From the NCBI RefSeq assembly GCF_003675855.1, contig NZ_RCIH01000004.1, forward strand, positions 124,001-188,000: a stretch of 64,000 nucleotides of DNA. The letters are read 5' to 3'. The notes below the pieces were generated by a model. It was not told the origin of the DNA. It saw nothing but the letters and a program-made list of their open reading frames with translations, and ran no database searches. A program made the translations under genes and the position numbers. Numbering within the stretch: the stretch's first letter is position 1; each line of letters starts with the position of its first letter. The DNA is from Halostella salina. GTDB taxonomy: Archaea > Halobacteriota > Halobacteria > Halobacteriales > Natronoarchaeaceae. This document shows positions 18,346 to 26,646 of this stretch, piece after piece.

Positions 18346-18615
18346 ATGGCCAACGAGCCGTCAGTCCAGACCGTCGAGGAGGGGGACGACTACTACCACG
18401 TCCGGTTTCGCGACCCCGACGAGTTCGACGAGATCCGCACCCCCGACTGGGCGGACGAAGCGAGCGACTCGGTATCGGAAGGGAGCGAGGTCCGAACCGG
18501 CAAGGAGTCCGGGAGCGACGACTGGGCGGTCCAGAGCGTCCTGATCAAAAAGAGCGTCGGCGAGGAGAAGGCCCGCGAGCAGGCCAGGGAAGTCGTCGAG
18601 ACGATCCGGTCCTGA
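18346..18615 (+). CDS. Small acidic conserved-type protein, function unknown
   Basis: An 89-residue soluble, very acidic protein (VQTVEEGDDYYHVRFRDPDE at the start; a charged helix REQAREVVETIR at the end). I do not recognise a named domain. A TATA-like GTTTTTCAC at 18315-18323 lies about 27 bases before the ATG at 18346, so this ATG is preferred to the GTG at 18331. Single-gene unit. An inverted repeat CCGGCC/GGCCGG with AT bases lies just beyond its stop and may help end transcription. Confidence 0.75.
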   Translation: MANEPSVQTVEEGDDYYHVRFRDPDEFDEIRTPDWADEASDSVSEGSEVRTGKESGSDDWAVQSVLIKKSVGEEKAREQAREVVETIRS

Positions 18616-18756
18616 GCCGGCCGGTCGATCCCCGGGAGCCATTATCCGTCGGCCGGTAAGGGGAACCGTGACCCGAACGCTGACGTGGGGGCGCGCGAAA
18701 GGCCCAAATATGCACTTATCGAACACCCGGGAAACGATAACTGAGGGAGACGGCCG

Positions 18757-21700
18757 ATGACCGCGAGCCGCGGTGGGCCGGGCACCCGCGTCGACCCCAG
18801 CGCGGACGACCGTGCCCGGTACGACTACGCCGGCGGCGACGTGGACCGACCGGCGCTCGTCGACGACCTGGAGACGCTCGTCGACGGCGAGGTGCGCTTC
18901 GACGAGTACAGCCGTCAGCTGTACGCCACGGACGCCAGCGCGTACGAGCGCACGCCCATCGGCGTCGTGTTCCCGACCGACACCGACGACGCGGCCGCGG
19001 TCGTCGACTACTGCGCCGACCGCGAGATCCCCGTCCTCCCCCGGGGCGGCGGGACGAGCCTCGCCGGGCAGACCGTCAACGAGGCCGTCGTGCTCGATTT
19101 CACCAGGCACATGGACAGCGTCCTCGACGTGGACCCCGACGCGCGCCGTGCGCGGGTCCAGCCGGGCACCGTCCTCGCGGACCTGAACGCCGACCTCGAA
19201 CCCCACGGCCTGAAGTTCGCCCCCGACCCCGCGTGGGGCGACAAGAGCGCGATCGGCGGCGCGGTCGGCAACAACTCGACCGGCGCACACTCCCTGCAGT
19301 ACGGCAAGACCGACGCCTACGTCGAGGAGTGCGAGGTCGTCCTCGCTGACGGCACCGTGACGACGTTCGGCGAGGTGTCCCGCGATGAGATCCGCGAGCG
19401 CGCCGGCGACGGGGCCATCGAATCGCGGATCTACGCCGAGGTCGACCGGATACTCGACGAGGAGCGGGCGGAGATCGATGCCCGTTACCCCGAGCTGAAG
19501 CGCAACGTCTCGGGGTACAACCTCGACAAGCTCGTGGAGGGGGCCGACGACGGGACGGTCAACCTCGCGAAGCTGCTCGCCGGGAGCGAGGGGACGCTCG
19601 CCGTCGTCACGGAGGTCGAGGTGTCGCTGGAGCCGATCCCGGAGACGAAGGCGCTCGCGCTGCTGTCGTACGGCAGCGTCGTCGAGGCGATGGAAGACGT
19701 CGAGCCGATCCTCGAACACGACCCCGCGGCGGTCGAACTCGTCGACGACGTGCTCATCGACCTCGCGCGGGACACCGCCGAGTTCGAGGACGTGGTGGCG
19801 ATGCTCCCCGAAGGGACCGACTCGGTCCTGCTCGTGGAGTTCTATGCCGACGACGCGGCCGAAGGACGCGAGAAAGTCGCGGGACTGCTCGCCGACCGCG
19901 TCCCGGGAAGCGACGCCGCGAGCGCCGACGGCGGCACCGGAACCGCCTCCGAAACCGACGCGGAGACCCACGCCGTCGCGGCGCTGGAAGCCCACGACGC
20001 CGACGACCGCGCGCGGTTCTGGAAGCTCCGCAAGTCCGGGCTCCCGATCCTGCTGTCGCGGACGACCGACGAGAAGCACATCTCGTTCATCGAGGACTGC
20101 GCCATCCCGCCGGAGCACCTCCCGGAGTACGTCACGGAGTTCCAGAAGATACTAGAGGACCACGACACGTTCGCCAGCTTCTACGCCCACGCCGGCCCGG
20201 GCGTGCTCCACATCCGGCCGCTGGTCAACACGAAGTCCGACCTCGGGGCGGAGACGATGGAATCGATCGCCGACGACGTGACCGACCTCGTCGTCGAGTA
20301 CGGCGGCAGCGTCTCCGGCGAGCACGGCGACGGCCGCGCCCGGACCCAGTGGAACCGGAAGCTGTACGGCGACGACCTGTGGGCGACGTTCCGCGACCTC
20401 AAGTCGGCGTTCGACCCGGACTGGATCCTCAACCCGGGCAACGTCTGCGGCGACCACGACATGACCGACCACCTCCGGTACGGGGACGAGTACGAGTTCG
20501 ACGCCGGCTTCGACCCCGAACTGAACTGGGCGAACGACAACGGGTTCCAGGGGATGGCCGAACTCTGCCACGGCTGTGGCGGCTGTCGCGGCGAGCAGGA
20601 CACCACCGGCGGCGTGATGTGCCCCACCTACCGCGCCGAGGACGAGGAGATCCTGAGCACCCGCGGCCGGGCGAACGCGCTCCGGCAGGCGATGAGCGGC
20701 GACCTGCCCGAGGAGGAGCAGCTCTCGGGCGAGTTCGCCGACGAGGTGCTCGACCTCTGTATCGGCTGCAAGGGCTGCGCGAAGGACTGTCCGAGCGAGG
20801 TCGACATGGCGAAGCTGAAAGCCGAGGTGACCCACGAACGCCACCAGCGGGAGGGCGCGAGCCTGCGGGACCGCGCGTTCGCGAACTTCGATTCCCTCGC
20901 CGCGCTCGGCAGCGCGACCGCGCCGGTCTCGAACTGGCTGCCGAAGCTCCCCGGCGCGCGCCTCGTCATGGAGAAGGCGTTCGGGATCGCCCGCGAGCGC
21001 TCGCTCCCGTCGTTCGAGCGGGAGACGCTCCGGGACTGGTTCGAGGCCCGCGGCGGGCCCGCCATCTCGCCGGCCGAGGCCGAGCGCACGGCGGTCCTCC
21101 TGCCGGACACGTACACGAACTACACCCACCCCGAGCGCGGGAAAGCGGCCGTCCGCGTGCTGGAGGCCGCCGGCGTCCGCGTCGAACTCGCCGACGCGAC
21201 CGACAGCGGCCGCCCCGCCCACTCGAAGGGCTTCCTCGACGCCGCCCGGGACACCGCAGAGGGCGTAGTCGCCGAACTCGCGCCGGCGGTCGACGAGGGC
21301 CGGGACGTGGTCGTCGTCGAGCCGTCCGACGCCGTGATGCTCCAGTCCGACTACCTGGACCTGCTGTCCGGGCGGGACGCGAACAGGGTCGCCGCGAACG
21401 CCTACGGGGTCTGCGAGTACCTCGACGCGTTCGGGCTGGACGGCGCGCTCGACGCCGACGGCGCGGGCGCGCTCACCTACCACGGCCACTGCCACCAGAA
21501 GGCGACGAAGAAGGACCACCACGCCGTCGGCGTGCTCCGTCGCGCCGGCTACGACGTGGACCCGCTCGACTCCACCTGCTGCGGGATGGCCGGCACGTTC
21601 GGCTACGAGGCCGAACACTACTCGATGAGTCAGGCGATCGGCTCGATCCTGTTCGACCAGGTCGACGGGAGCGACGGCGACGAGGTCGTCGCGCCCGGCG

Positions 21701-21789
21701 CGTCCTGCCGGACTCAGCTCGGCGACCGCGACGGCGCGGAGCCGCCTGCCCACCCCGTCGAGAAGCTCGCTGCGGCGCTGGACGGTTAG
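18757..21789 (+). CDS. FAD-linked oxidase / Fe-S (GlcD-GlpC type) fusion dehydrogenase
   Basis: A 1010-residue fusion. Residues 40-200 are a PCMH-type FAD-binding domain (VLPRGGGTSLAGQTVN, KSAIGGAVGNNSTGAHS). Residues 250-580 are the FAD-oxidase C-terminal domain with the HGDGRAR motif. Two ferredoxin-like clusters follow: CHGCGGCRGEQ with a further Cys near residue 604, and CIGCKGCAKDCPSEVD near 667. The end has CCG-type motifs (GHCHQK; STCCGMAGTFGYE) that bind a further Fe-S centre in GlpC/heterodisulfide-reductase subunits. The family oxidises D-2-hydroxyacids such as D-lactate or glycolate and passes electrons to quinone; the exact substrate is unknown. GAGGGAG lies a few bases before the ATG, and a TATA-like CACTTATCG at 18713-18721 implies a short leader. 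The stop overlaps the convergent sir2-type gene. Confidence 0.93.
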   Translation: MTASRGGPGTRVDPSADDRARYDYAGGDVDRPALVDDLETLVDGEVRFDEYSRQLYATDASAYERTPIGVVFPTDTDDAAAVVDYCADREIPVLPRGGGTSLAGQTVNEAVVLDFTRHMDSVLDVDPDARRARVQPGTVLADLNADLEPHGLKFAPDPAWGDKSAIGGAVGNNSTGAHSLQYGKTDAYVEECEVVLADGTVTTFGEVSRDEIRERAGDGAIESRIYAEVDRILDEERAEIDARYPELKRNVSGYNLDKLVEGADDGTVNLAKLLAGSEGTLAVVTEVEVSLEPIPETKALALLSYGSVVEAMEDVEPILEHDPAAVELVDDVLIDLARDTAEFEDVVAMLPEGTDSVLLVEFYADDAAEGREKVAGLLADRVPGSDAASADGGTGTASETDAETHAVAALEAHDADDRARFWKLRKSGLPILLSRTTDEKHISFIEDCAIPPEHLPEYVTEFQKILEDHDTFASFYAHAGPGVLHIRPLVNTKSDLGAETMESIADDVTDLVVEYGGSVSGEHGDGRARTQWNRKLYGDDLWATFRDLKSAFDPDWILNPGNVCGDHDMTDHLRYGDEYEFDAGFDPELNWANDNGFQGMAELCHGCGGCRGEQDTTGGVMCPTYRAEDEEILSTRGRANALRQAMSGDLPEEEQLSGEFADEVLDLCIGCKGCAKDCPSEVDMAKLKAEVTHERHQREGASLRDRAFANFDSLAALGSATAPVSNWLPKLPGARLVMEKAFGIARERSLPSFERETLRDWFEARGGPAISPAEAERTAVLLPDTYTNYTHPERGKAAVRVLEAAGVRVELADATDSGRPAHSKGFLDAARDTAEGVVAELAPAVDEGRDVVVVEPSDAVMLQSDYLDLLSGRDANRVAANAYGVCEYLDAFGLDGALDADGAGALTYHGHCHQKATKKDHHAVGVLRRAGYDVDPLDSTCCGMAGTFGYEAEHYSMSQAIGSILFDQVDGSDGDEVVAPGASCRTQLGDRDGAEPPAHPVEKLAAALDG

Positions 21790-22529
21790 ACCGCGTCGGC
21801 GACCGCCGGCAGCACGTCCGTCACGTCGCCCCGGAACGCGTGGTCGGCGCGGTCCGCGAGCGGCGTCGGGTCGGCGTTGACGACGGCGACCGTCGCGCCC
21901 CGCTCGGCCGCCCGGCGCGGGAGGCTCGCGGCCGGTTCGACCGTCAGCGAGGTGCCCGCGACGAGCATCGCGTCACAGCGGCCGGCGTGGGTCTCCGCGG
22001 CCGCCAGCGCCGCCTCCGGGAGCCGTTCGCCGAACAGCACCGTGTCGGGCTTCAGGAGGCCCCCGCAGTCACAATGCGGCGGGGCCTCGCCGTCCCGGAC
22101 CCGCTCGACGGCCGCCTCCGCAGTCACCGAATCGCCGCACCGCCGACAGGTCGCGCGGTCGCCCCGTCCGTGGAGCCGGACGACGCGCTCGCTCCCGGCC
22201 GCGGCGTGCAGGCCGTCGACGTTCTGCGTGACGACGGCGTCCACGCGGCCCGCCGCCTCCAGGTCGGCGAGCGCCTCGTGGGCCGCATTGGGCGCGGCGT
22301 CTCCGGCGATCTCGGCGTGCAGGTCGACCCAGTCCCGCCAGAACGCTTCGGGCTCGGCGAGGAAGCGCTGGACGTGGAAGTCGCGCTCGTCGTAGCGCTG
22401 CCAGAGCCCGTCGTCGCTTCGGAAGTCGGGGACCCCCGAGGCGGTACTGACGCCCGCGCCGGTGAGCGCGACGGCGTGGTCGGCGGCGGCCAGCGCGTCG
22501 GCGACGGCGGCCACGTCCGCGTCGTCCAT
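21786..22529 (-). CDS. Sir2-family NAD-dependent protein deacylase
   Basis: A 247-residue sirtuin of usual length. Motifs in order: LTGAGVSTASGVPDFRS (NAD binding), TQNVDGLH, catalytic His in VVRLHGRGD, two zinc-binding Cys pairs (CRRCGD and the CDCGG region), LKPDTVLFGE, and VAGTSLTVEPAA. It removes acetyl or other acyl groups from lysines using NAD. Haloarchaeal targets may include the DNA-binding protein Alba or acyl-CoA synthetases; one such synthetase is encoded 5 kb away, but a link is only a suggestion. The start at 22529 (MDDADVAAV) removes a long non-homologous extension. It converges on the FAD/Fe-S gene with a four-base overlap. Confidence 0.93.
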   Translation of the reverse strand: MDDADVAAVADALAAADHAVALTGAGVSTASGVPDFRSDDGLWQRYDERDFHVQRFLAEPEAFWRDWVDLHAEIAGDAAPNAAHEALADLEAAGRVDAVVTQNVDGLHAAAGSERVVRLHGRGDRATCRRCGDSVTAEAAVERVRDGEAPPHCDCGGLLKPDTVLFGERLPEAALAAAETHAGRCDAMLVAGTSLTVEPAASLPRRAAERGATVAVVNADPTPLADRADHAFRGDVTDVLPAVADAV

Positions 22530-22597
22530 GGCCGTGGCTACGGCTCCCGGGGCGAAAAGCGCGGCGGGGCCGGCGAGGTGGGCAGCGAAAGACTGCC

Positions 22598-23812
22598 TCA
22601 ACCCTCGTACCGCGTGATCCCCTCGATGGCGTCCTCGTTCACGTCGTCGTAGGCGTCGCGGGCGATCACCCGGCGGTGGACCTCGTCGGCCCCGTCGATG
22701 ATCCGGAACGCACGGACGTTCTCGTAGAAGTCGGCCAGCGGGAGGTCCTTCCCGATGCCGTTGCCGCCACAGAGCTGGATCGCCTCGTCGACGGCGTGCT
22801 GGACGGCGTTGGCGGTGAACACCTTCGACATCGCCACGGGGACCCGGCCCTCCCCGCCCTCGGCGATGGTGCGGGCGGCGTGGCGGACCATCGTCCGGGC
22901 CGCGTGCAGTTGCGTCTGGGCGTCGGCGACGCGGTGGCGCAGCGACTCCTTCTCCGCGAGCGGCTCGCCGAAGGCCTGCCGTTCCGAGGTGTACGCCTTC
23001 GCTATCTCCAGAGCGCGCTGGGCCATCCCGCTGTAGCGCATGCAGTGGGTGAGCCGGGCCGGGCCGAGGCGCTGCTGGGCGATCGCGAAGCCGGTGTGTT
23101 TCGCGCCGAGCATGTTCTCCTCGGGCACCCGGACGTTCCGGTAGCGGATCTCGGCGTGGCTCATCCCCGTCACCGCGCCGCCGACGTGGGGGATGTCCCG
23201 GACGATCTCCACGCCGTCCGCGTCCGCCGGCACGAGAAACATCGAACAGCCCTGATACGGGTGGGCGTCCGGGTCGGTCAGGGCCATCACGATGAGCACG
23301 TCGGCCTCGCTGCCCTGCGTGGTCCACCACTTGTGGCCGTTTATGACCCACTCGTCGCCGTCCTGCTCGGCGGTCGTCCGGATCATCTTCGGGTCCGAGC
23401 CGCCGCCCTGGAGCGGTTCGGTCATCGAGAACGCCGACCGCGCCTCGCCGGCCGCGAGCGGCTGGAGCCAGCGCTCCTTCTGCGCCTCGGTGCCGACCAT
23501 CTCCAGCGTGTGCATGTTCCCCTCGTCGGGTGCAGCGGCCCGGATGGCGGCCGGGCCGAGCAGGCTCCGGCCGGCCGCCTCGAACACGGGCAGCGCCTCG
23601 CGGAAGTCGAGCCCGAGACCGCCGTACTCCTCGGGGATCTGGGGCGCGTACACGTCCCGTTCCCGGGCTTCCGCCCGGAGTTCGGCGACCGTCTCCGCCG
23701 ATACCGGCCCGTCGCCGAGCAGTTCCCGCTCGACCGGGATCACCGTCTCGTCGACGAACTCGCGCGTCCGCTCGGCGACCTCGCGGCCGACCTCGGGGTC
23801 GTGGTAGTCCAT
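22598..23812 (-). CDS. Acyl-CoA dehydrogenase (ACAD10/11-like)
   Basis: A 404-residue flavoprotein with the full three-domain acyl-CoA dehydrogenase layout: helical N-domain, beta domain with SAFSMTEP (FAD/substrate loop), WVINGHKWWTTQG, and C-domain with ERQAFGEPLAEKE, QLCGGNGIGKD and the final DGADEVHRRVIARD. The GADEVH sequence in place of EGTSEIH is typical of the ACAD10/11-like group, which acts on longer or branched acyl-CoAs. It catalyses the first step of beta-oxidation, reducing an electron-transfer flavoprotein. The start at 23812 is supported by a minus-strand TATA-like box 25-30 bases upstream. It belongs to a fatty-acid neighbourhood with SDR, hydratase and acyl-CoA synthetase genes. 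Confidence 0.93.
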   Translation of the reverse strand: MDYHDPEVGREVAERTREFVDETVIPVERELLGDGPVSAETVAELRAEARERDVYAPQIPEEYGGLGLDFREALPVFEAAGRSLLGPAAIRAAAPDEGNMHTLEMVGTEAQKERWLQPLAAGEARSAFSMTEPLQGGGSDPKMIRTTAEQDGDEWVINGHKWWTTQGSEADVLIVMALTDPDAHPYQGCSMFLVPADADGVEIVRDIPHVGGAVTGMSHAEIRYRNVRVPEENMLGAKHTGFAIAQQRLGPARLTHCMRYSGMAQRALEIAKAYTSERQAFGEPLAEKESLRHRVADAQTQLHAARTMVRHAARTIAEGGEGRVPVAMSKVFTANAVQHAVDEAIQLCGGNGIGKDLPLADFYENVRAFRIIDGADEVHRRVIARDAYDDVNEDAIEGITRYEG

Positions 23813-23833
23813 ACCGTCACCCACGGCCGTCGC

Positions 23834-23845
23834 GGTGTAAAAACT
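23834..23845 (-). promoter_or_regulatory. TATA-like box of the acyl-CoA dehydrogenase gene
   Basis: On the minus strand the sequence reads AGTTTTTACACC, centred about 27 bases before the start at 23812. The spacing implies a leaderless transcript. Confidence 0.55.
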
Positions 23846-23937
23846 TCCCCCGAATTGTCCGTTTCCTCCGTCGGCGGCCCCGAACGCGAGCGTTCCCGCC
23901 GGGTCAGGCGGCACCCCTCGGAAAAACTACACCAAAA

Positions 23938-23948
23938 TTTAATATTTA
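23938..23948 (+). promoter_or_regulatory. TATA box of the MTH865-family gene
   Basis: TTTAATATTTA, preceded by the A-rich stretch ACCAAAA (BRE-like), lies about 25 bases before the ATG at 23968. It is one of the clearest TATA boxes in the window. The divergent acyl-CoA dehydrogenase promoter lies about 100 bases away. Confidence 0.7.
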
Positions 23949-23967
23949 TGAGCCAGAAGGGGTTGCC

Positions 23968-24219
23968 ATGGCAGACGAATCCGAACTCCGCCAGCAGATG
24001 ATCGACGCGTTCGAAGGCGCTGACTACCCCATCTCCAGCCCGATGGACCTCGTCCCCGCGCTCCCCGACGGCCCCGGGACGAAGTTCGAGTCCGGCGACT
24101 TCTCGATGACGGCGATGGAGCTGAACACGAAACTCCCCGGCGGCGACTTCCCCTACGACTCGCCGGAGGCGTTCGTCGACGACGTCATCGAGCAGCTCAA
24201 GGACCAGGACTACCTGTAG
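23968..24219 (+). CDS. MTH865-family small acidic protein
   Basis: An 83-residue acidic helical protein matching the MTH865 family (PF07747): QMIDAFEGADYPISSPMDL, FSMTAMELNTKLPGGDFPY and a final VDDVIEQLKDQDYL. Its structure was solved from Methanothermobacter, but its biochemical role is unknown. A strong TATA box 25 bases before the ATG suggests a highly expressed leaderless message. It lies between the acyl-CoA dehydrogenase and SDR genes, which may or may not be functional context. Confidence 0.92.
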   Translation: MADESELRQQMIDAFEGADYPISSPMDLVPALPDGPGTKFESGDFSMTAMELNTKLPGGDFPYDSPEAFVDDVIEQLKDQDYL

Positions 24220-24255
24220 CGCCGCCGGACCCGGACGGTCCCGGCGACCCGATTC

Positions 24256-25032
24256 TCAGTAGGCGAACAGGTCGGCACCGCCGGTGACGCCGATCACCTG
24301 CCCCGTCACGTAGCCCGCCAGGTCGCTGGCGAGATAGGCGACGAGGTTCGCCACGTCCTCCTCGCGGCCAAGTTCCTGCATCGGCGTCGCCTGCCGGACG
24401 CGCTCGTACTGCGGCTCGAACGCCTCCAGTTCCTCCGGCGAGAGGTCGGCCAGCGCGCCGACGACGATGCTCGGCGCGAGCACGTTCGACGTGACGCCGT
24501 GTTTCGCCCCCTCGAGCGCCAGCGTCTTGCCGAAACCGGTCATCCCGGCCTTCGTCGTCGCGTACGACAGCTGGGCGAAGTTGCCGCCGGTGCCGGCGAT
24601 GCTCGCCATGTTGATCACCCGGCCCCAGCCGCGGTCGCACATCTCGGGGAACACCTCCGTCGTCACGTTGTACGCGCTGGTGAGGTTCACTTCGAGGTCG
24701 CGGTCCCACGCCTCGTCGTCGAAGTCGCCGACGCGGGCGACGGTGTCGACGATGCCCGCGTTGTTCACCAGCACGTCGACGCCGCCGGTGCGGTCGCGGA
24801 CCGTCTCGACCGCGGCAGTCACCTCGTCGCGGTCCGTCAGGTCGGCCTCGACGGCGAACGCGTCGCCGCCGTCGTCGCGGATCCCCTCGGCGACGACCTC
24901 CGCCGAGTCGCCGTCCACGTCGACGACGGCGACTTCCGCGCCCTCGCGGGCGAGCACTTCGCAGTCGACGCTTCCGATCCGGCCGGCACCGCCGGTCACC
25001 AGTGCCGTTCGTCCGTCCAGTCCGAGATCCAT
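24256..25032 (-). CDS. SDR-family oxidoreductase (3-oxoacyl/acetoacetyl-CoA reductase-like)
   Basis: A 258-residue classical short-chain dehydrogenase. The cofactor loop is VTGGAGRIGS, a variant of TGxxxGIG. NNAG follows, and the catalytic residues are Ser in INMASIAG and Tyr/Lys in SYATTKAG. The C-terminus has the family's YVTGQVIGVTGG. Asp-rich residues after the first strand (VVDVDGD) point to NAD(H) rather than NADP(H). Given the acyl-CoA dehydrogenase and enoyl-CoA hydratase nearby, a 3-hydroxyacyl-CoA or acetoacetyl-CoA substrate is likely but not proven. The start at 25032 (MDLGLDG) is two codons inside the longest frame, with TATA-like GGTTAAGC about 28 bases upstream on its strand. 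Confidence 0.9.
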   Translation of the reverse strand: MDLGLDGRTALVTGGAGRIGSVDCEVLAREGAEVAVVDVDGDSAEVVAEGIRDDGGDAFAVEADLTDRDEVTAAVETVRDRTGGVDVLVNNAGIVDTVARVGDFDDEAWDRDLEVNLTSAYNVTTEVFPEMCDRGWGRVINMASIAGTGGNFAQLSYATTKAGMTGFGKTLALEGAKHGVTSNVLAPSIVVGALADLSPEELEAFEPQYERVRQATPMQELGREEDVANLVAYLASDLAGYVTGQVIGVTGGADLFAY

Positions 25033-25062
25033 GCACACACGGTGCGGGCGCGCTCGCTTAAC

Positions 25063-25075
25063 CGTTTGGGAAAAT
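25063..25075 (-). promoter_or_regulatory. Putative operator, copy 1 (ATTTTCCCAAACG)
   Basis: On the minus strand this reads ATTTTCCCAAACG, directly upstream of the TATA-like GGTTAAGC of the SDR gene, so it sits where an activator or the factor TFB would bind. A near-identical motif lies at 25188-25200 on the plus strand. Confidence 0.5.
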
Positions 25076-25187
25076 GAACGTTCGGAAAGTTTCCCGACGT
25101 TTCGGTGGGAGTTATCCGACGCACTTCGTTCATGATCGATGTGTATGAATCGTGCGTGTGAACCACAGACACACCGGGAGTAGTTTT

Positions 25188-25200
25188 ATTTTCCCAACCG
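25188..25200 (+). promoter_or_regulatory. Putative operator, copy 2 (ATTTTCCCAACCG)
   Basis: ATTTTCCCAACCG follows AGTTTT, forming a TATA-like AT-rich patch. It matches copy 1 in 12 of 13 bases but on the opposite strand, so the two point away from each other in a divergent promoter region. Confidence 0.5.
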
Positions 25201-25235
25201 TTCTGGGATGGAGTACACCGTCTCCGGGTGAGATC

Positions 25236-25403
25236 ATGACGACCATCGCAACGCCACGCTGGACGACCGCTCGCGCGACGAGCGGGGCGTCCGGCTACGT
25301 CGAGGCCGCGTCCTCGACGGCCGCCGCCGGTGGCGGCGTGGCGTTCGCCGATGGGTGCGGCATGACTCGCCCACGCGCTCGGACCGAACCCCTCGCCGCG
25401 TAG
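25236..25403 (+). CDS. Possible small protein (55 codons), weak
   Basis: A short frame beginning ATGACGACC, with GGTGAG a few bases upstream and an AT-rich patch (AGTTTTATTTT) about 45 bases upstream. The product (MTTIATPRWTTARATSGASG...) is Ala/Thr-rich and not acidic, unlike most proteins in the window, and no family is recognised. The promoter-like sequence and the duplicated motif are the only support. It could equally be a short untranslated transcript. Confidence 0.25.
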   Translation: MTTIATPRWTTARATSGASGYVEAASSTAAAGGGVAFADGCGMTRPRARTEPLAA

Positions 25404-25723
25404 GACGCCGCCGAGGGTCGGCCCGTTTCTCCGGAACACAACCGTTCCGGGGACGGGTCCGTCCCTCGCCGGGGGTCGGGCCGAGCGCGGTTCTCCGACC
25501 CCTTCCAACCGGCGAGCCCCGGGCGTGTGACGGTGGCGACGACCGCCCCGCGCCCCGCTGACGCTCCCGCCGACGGCCGTCCGGTCCCCGGACCCCGCCC
25601 GTCGCCGAGCACCACGGCGCTGGAGAGGTATCGCTCCCGACCAACCCACCCCCGCCGCGGCACGCCGCCGCGGCCCCGGACGTCCCGAACGGGACCCGCG
25701 CGTTCGACTCGCGCCGGGGGAGT

Positions 25724-26026
25724 ATGCAGGCCAGACAGCTGCCCGCGGCGACCGTGACCGCCCAGCTCGAACTGCGGGTGCCCCGCGACGGCGAGGCGCT
25801 GGAGCGCGACGCCGAGACCGTGCTGGAACGCGTCGACGGCGTCGCCGCCGCCGACGTGGAACGGCTCACCGGCGTCACGCCGACGCTGAACGACCTCCAG
25901 GTCGGCGTCGCCGTCCGCGTGACGTTCGACGAGCGGCCGGCCGACGCCGACGCGGCCCGCGAGACGCTCGCCGACGGCTTCGGCGTCTCCGACGTGACGG
26001 GCGTCGAGGTTCGCGACGCGGCGTAA
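25724..26026 (+). CDS. Small acidic protein, function unknown
   Basis: A 100-residue protein with typical haloarchaeal acidic composition and an alternating pattern of strands and helices (VTAQLELRVP, DAETVLERVDGVAAADVERL, VGVAVRVTFD). This suggests a compact alpha/beta fold of ferredoxin-like or HMA-like type. No metal-binding or catalytic motif is present. I do not recognise the family. It is followed at once by the tRNA-like hairpin at 26035. Confidence 0.7.
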   Translation: MQARQLPAATVTAQLELRVPRDGEALERDAETVLERVDGVAAADVERLTGVTPTLNDLQVGVAVRVTFDERPADADAARETLADGFGVSDVTGVEVRDAA

Positions 26027-26034
26027 CCGACCCC

Positions 26035-26082
26035 GCTCCCAGGGGTACCGCGAGGGGGCAGGTTCGACTCCTGCCGGGAGCC
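26035..26082 (+). other. tRNA-like minihelix (acceptor plus T arm only)
   Basis: GCTCCC (26035-26040) pairs with GGGAGC (26076-26081). A perfect T arm, stem GCAGG/CCTGC with loop TTCGACT, occupies 26058-26074 directly before the 3' strand, with one A-C mismatch at the seventh acceptor pair. Only 16 bases lie between the 5' acceptor strand and the T arm, so the D and anticodon arms are missing. It is a tRNA remnant, an att-type scar or a tRNA-mimic element, not a working tRNA. Confidence 0.5.
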
Positions 26083-26307
26083 TATGCACGATATCCCCCG
26101 CCCCGTGACGGATCCGGGGCACGACTCCGACGCACAGCCAGCCGGCGGGCGGCCGCCCCACTTCGGGACGCCCCGGCCGGCCCCAACCGCGCGACGGCTC
26201 GACTGACGGCCGTCGGCTCTCCGACACGCCCGCGGTCGGCCGGTAACCGCCGCGCCGACCCCGCGCAGACGCATCGCTCGCCAGCTATCAGCACACACCA
26301 CACACCG

Positions 26308-26637
26308 ATGTTCCGACAACACGACGCGGACCGACACGACGCATCGCTCGCACACCGCGCGTCCGCCGCCGTCGCGGACGCGTTCCACGCAGTCGACCGC
26401 AACGCCCGACGACCCCCGCCCGTCCCCGACGCGGTGCTGGCCGCGGCGCTCGTCGTCGCGCTGTTCGCCGCGGCTTCGGCCGCGGTTGCCGCCGCGATGG
26501 CGCTGGTCGCCGCGGTCGGCGGTCCCGCCGCCGGCGCGGCAGCCGTCGCGCTGGCCGCGGCCGCCGTCATCGTCGCCCTGCCGCTGCTCGCGGTTCGGGC
26601 GGTCGAGGCGGTCGCCGAGCGTGCCCTCGCGGGCTAA
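26308..26637 (+). CDS. Small two-helix membrane protein, function unknown
   Basis: A 109-residue protein with a His/Asp/Arg-rich N-terminal 40 residues (FRQHDADRHDASLAHRAS) and two Ala/Val-rich membrane helices (about residues 42-65 and 70-95). No family or catalytic motif is recognised. It converges on the enoyl-CoA hydratase gene, with nine bases between the stop codons. The clean hydrophobic pattern and length support a real gene. Confidence 0.65.
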   Translation: MFRQHDADRHDASLAHRASAAVADAFHAVDRNARRPPPVPDAVLAAALVVALFAAASAAVAAAMALVAAVGGPAAGAAAVALAAAAVIVALPLLAVRAVEAVAERALAG

Positions 26638-26646
26638 CGGGGCGCG

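Larger units (their letters stand above)
25033..25723. other. 690-base region between divergent genes, mostly non-coding
   Basis: The first 200 bases are the promoter region of the SDR gene and hold a repeated ATTTTCCCAA motif (see below). A 55-codon frame at 25236-25403 is possible. From about 25404 to 25723 I see no frame with haloarchaeal-like acidic composition; all six frames give Arg/Pro-rich products. A perfect hairpin GGGACGG-GT-CCGTCCC lies near 25452-25467. Confidence 0.55.

Noticed and set aside
25404-25723. Several open frames on both strands
   Set aside because: All give basic, Arg/Pro-rich products unlike haloarchaeal proteins and lack starts with promoters; treated as non-coding.
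26084-26206. 40-codon frame starting right after the tRNA-like minihelix
   Set aside because: The product is Pro/Arg/His-rich with no domain, no promoter spacing or SD; support is too thin to call it a gene.
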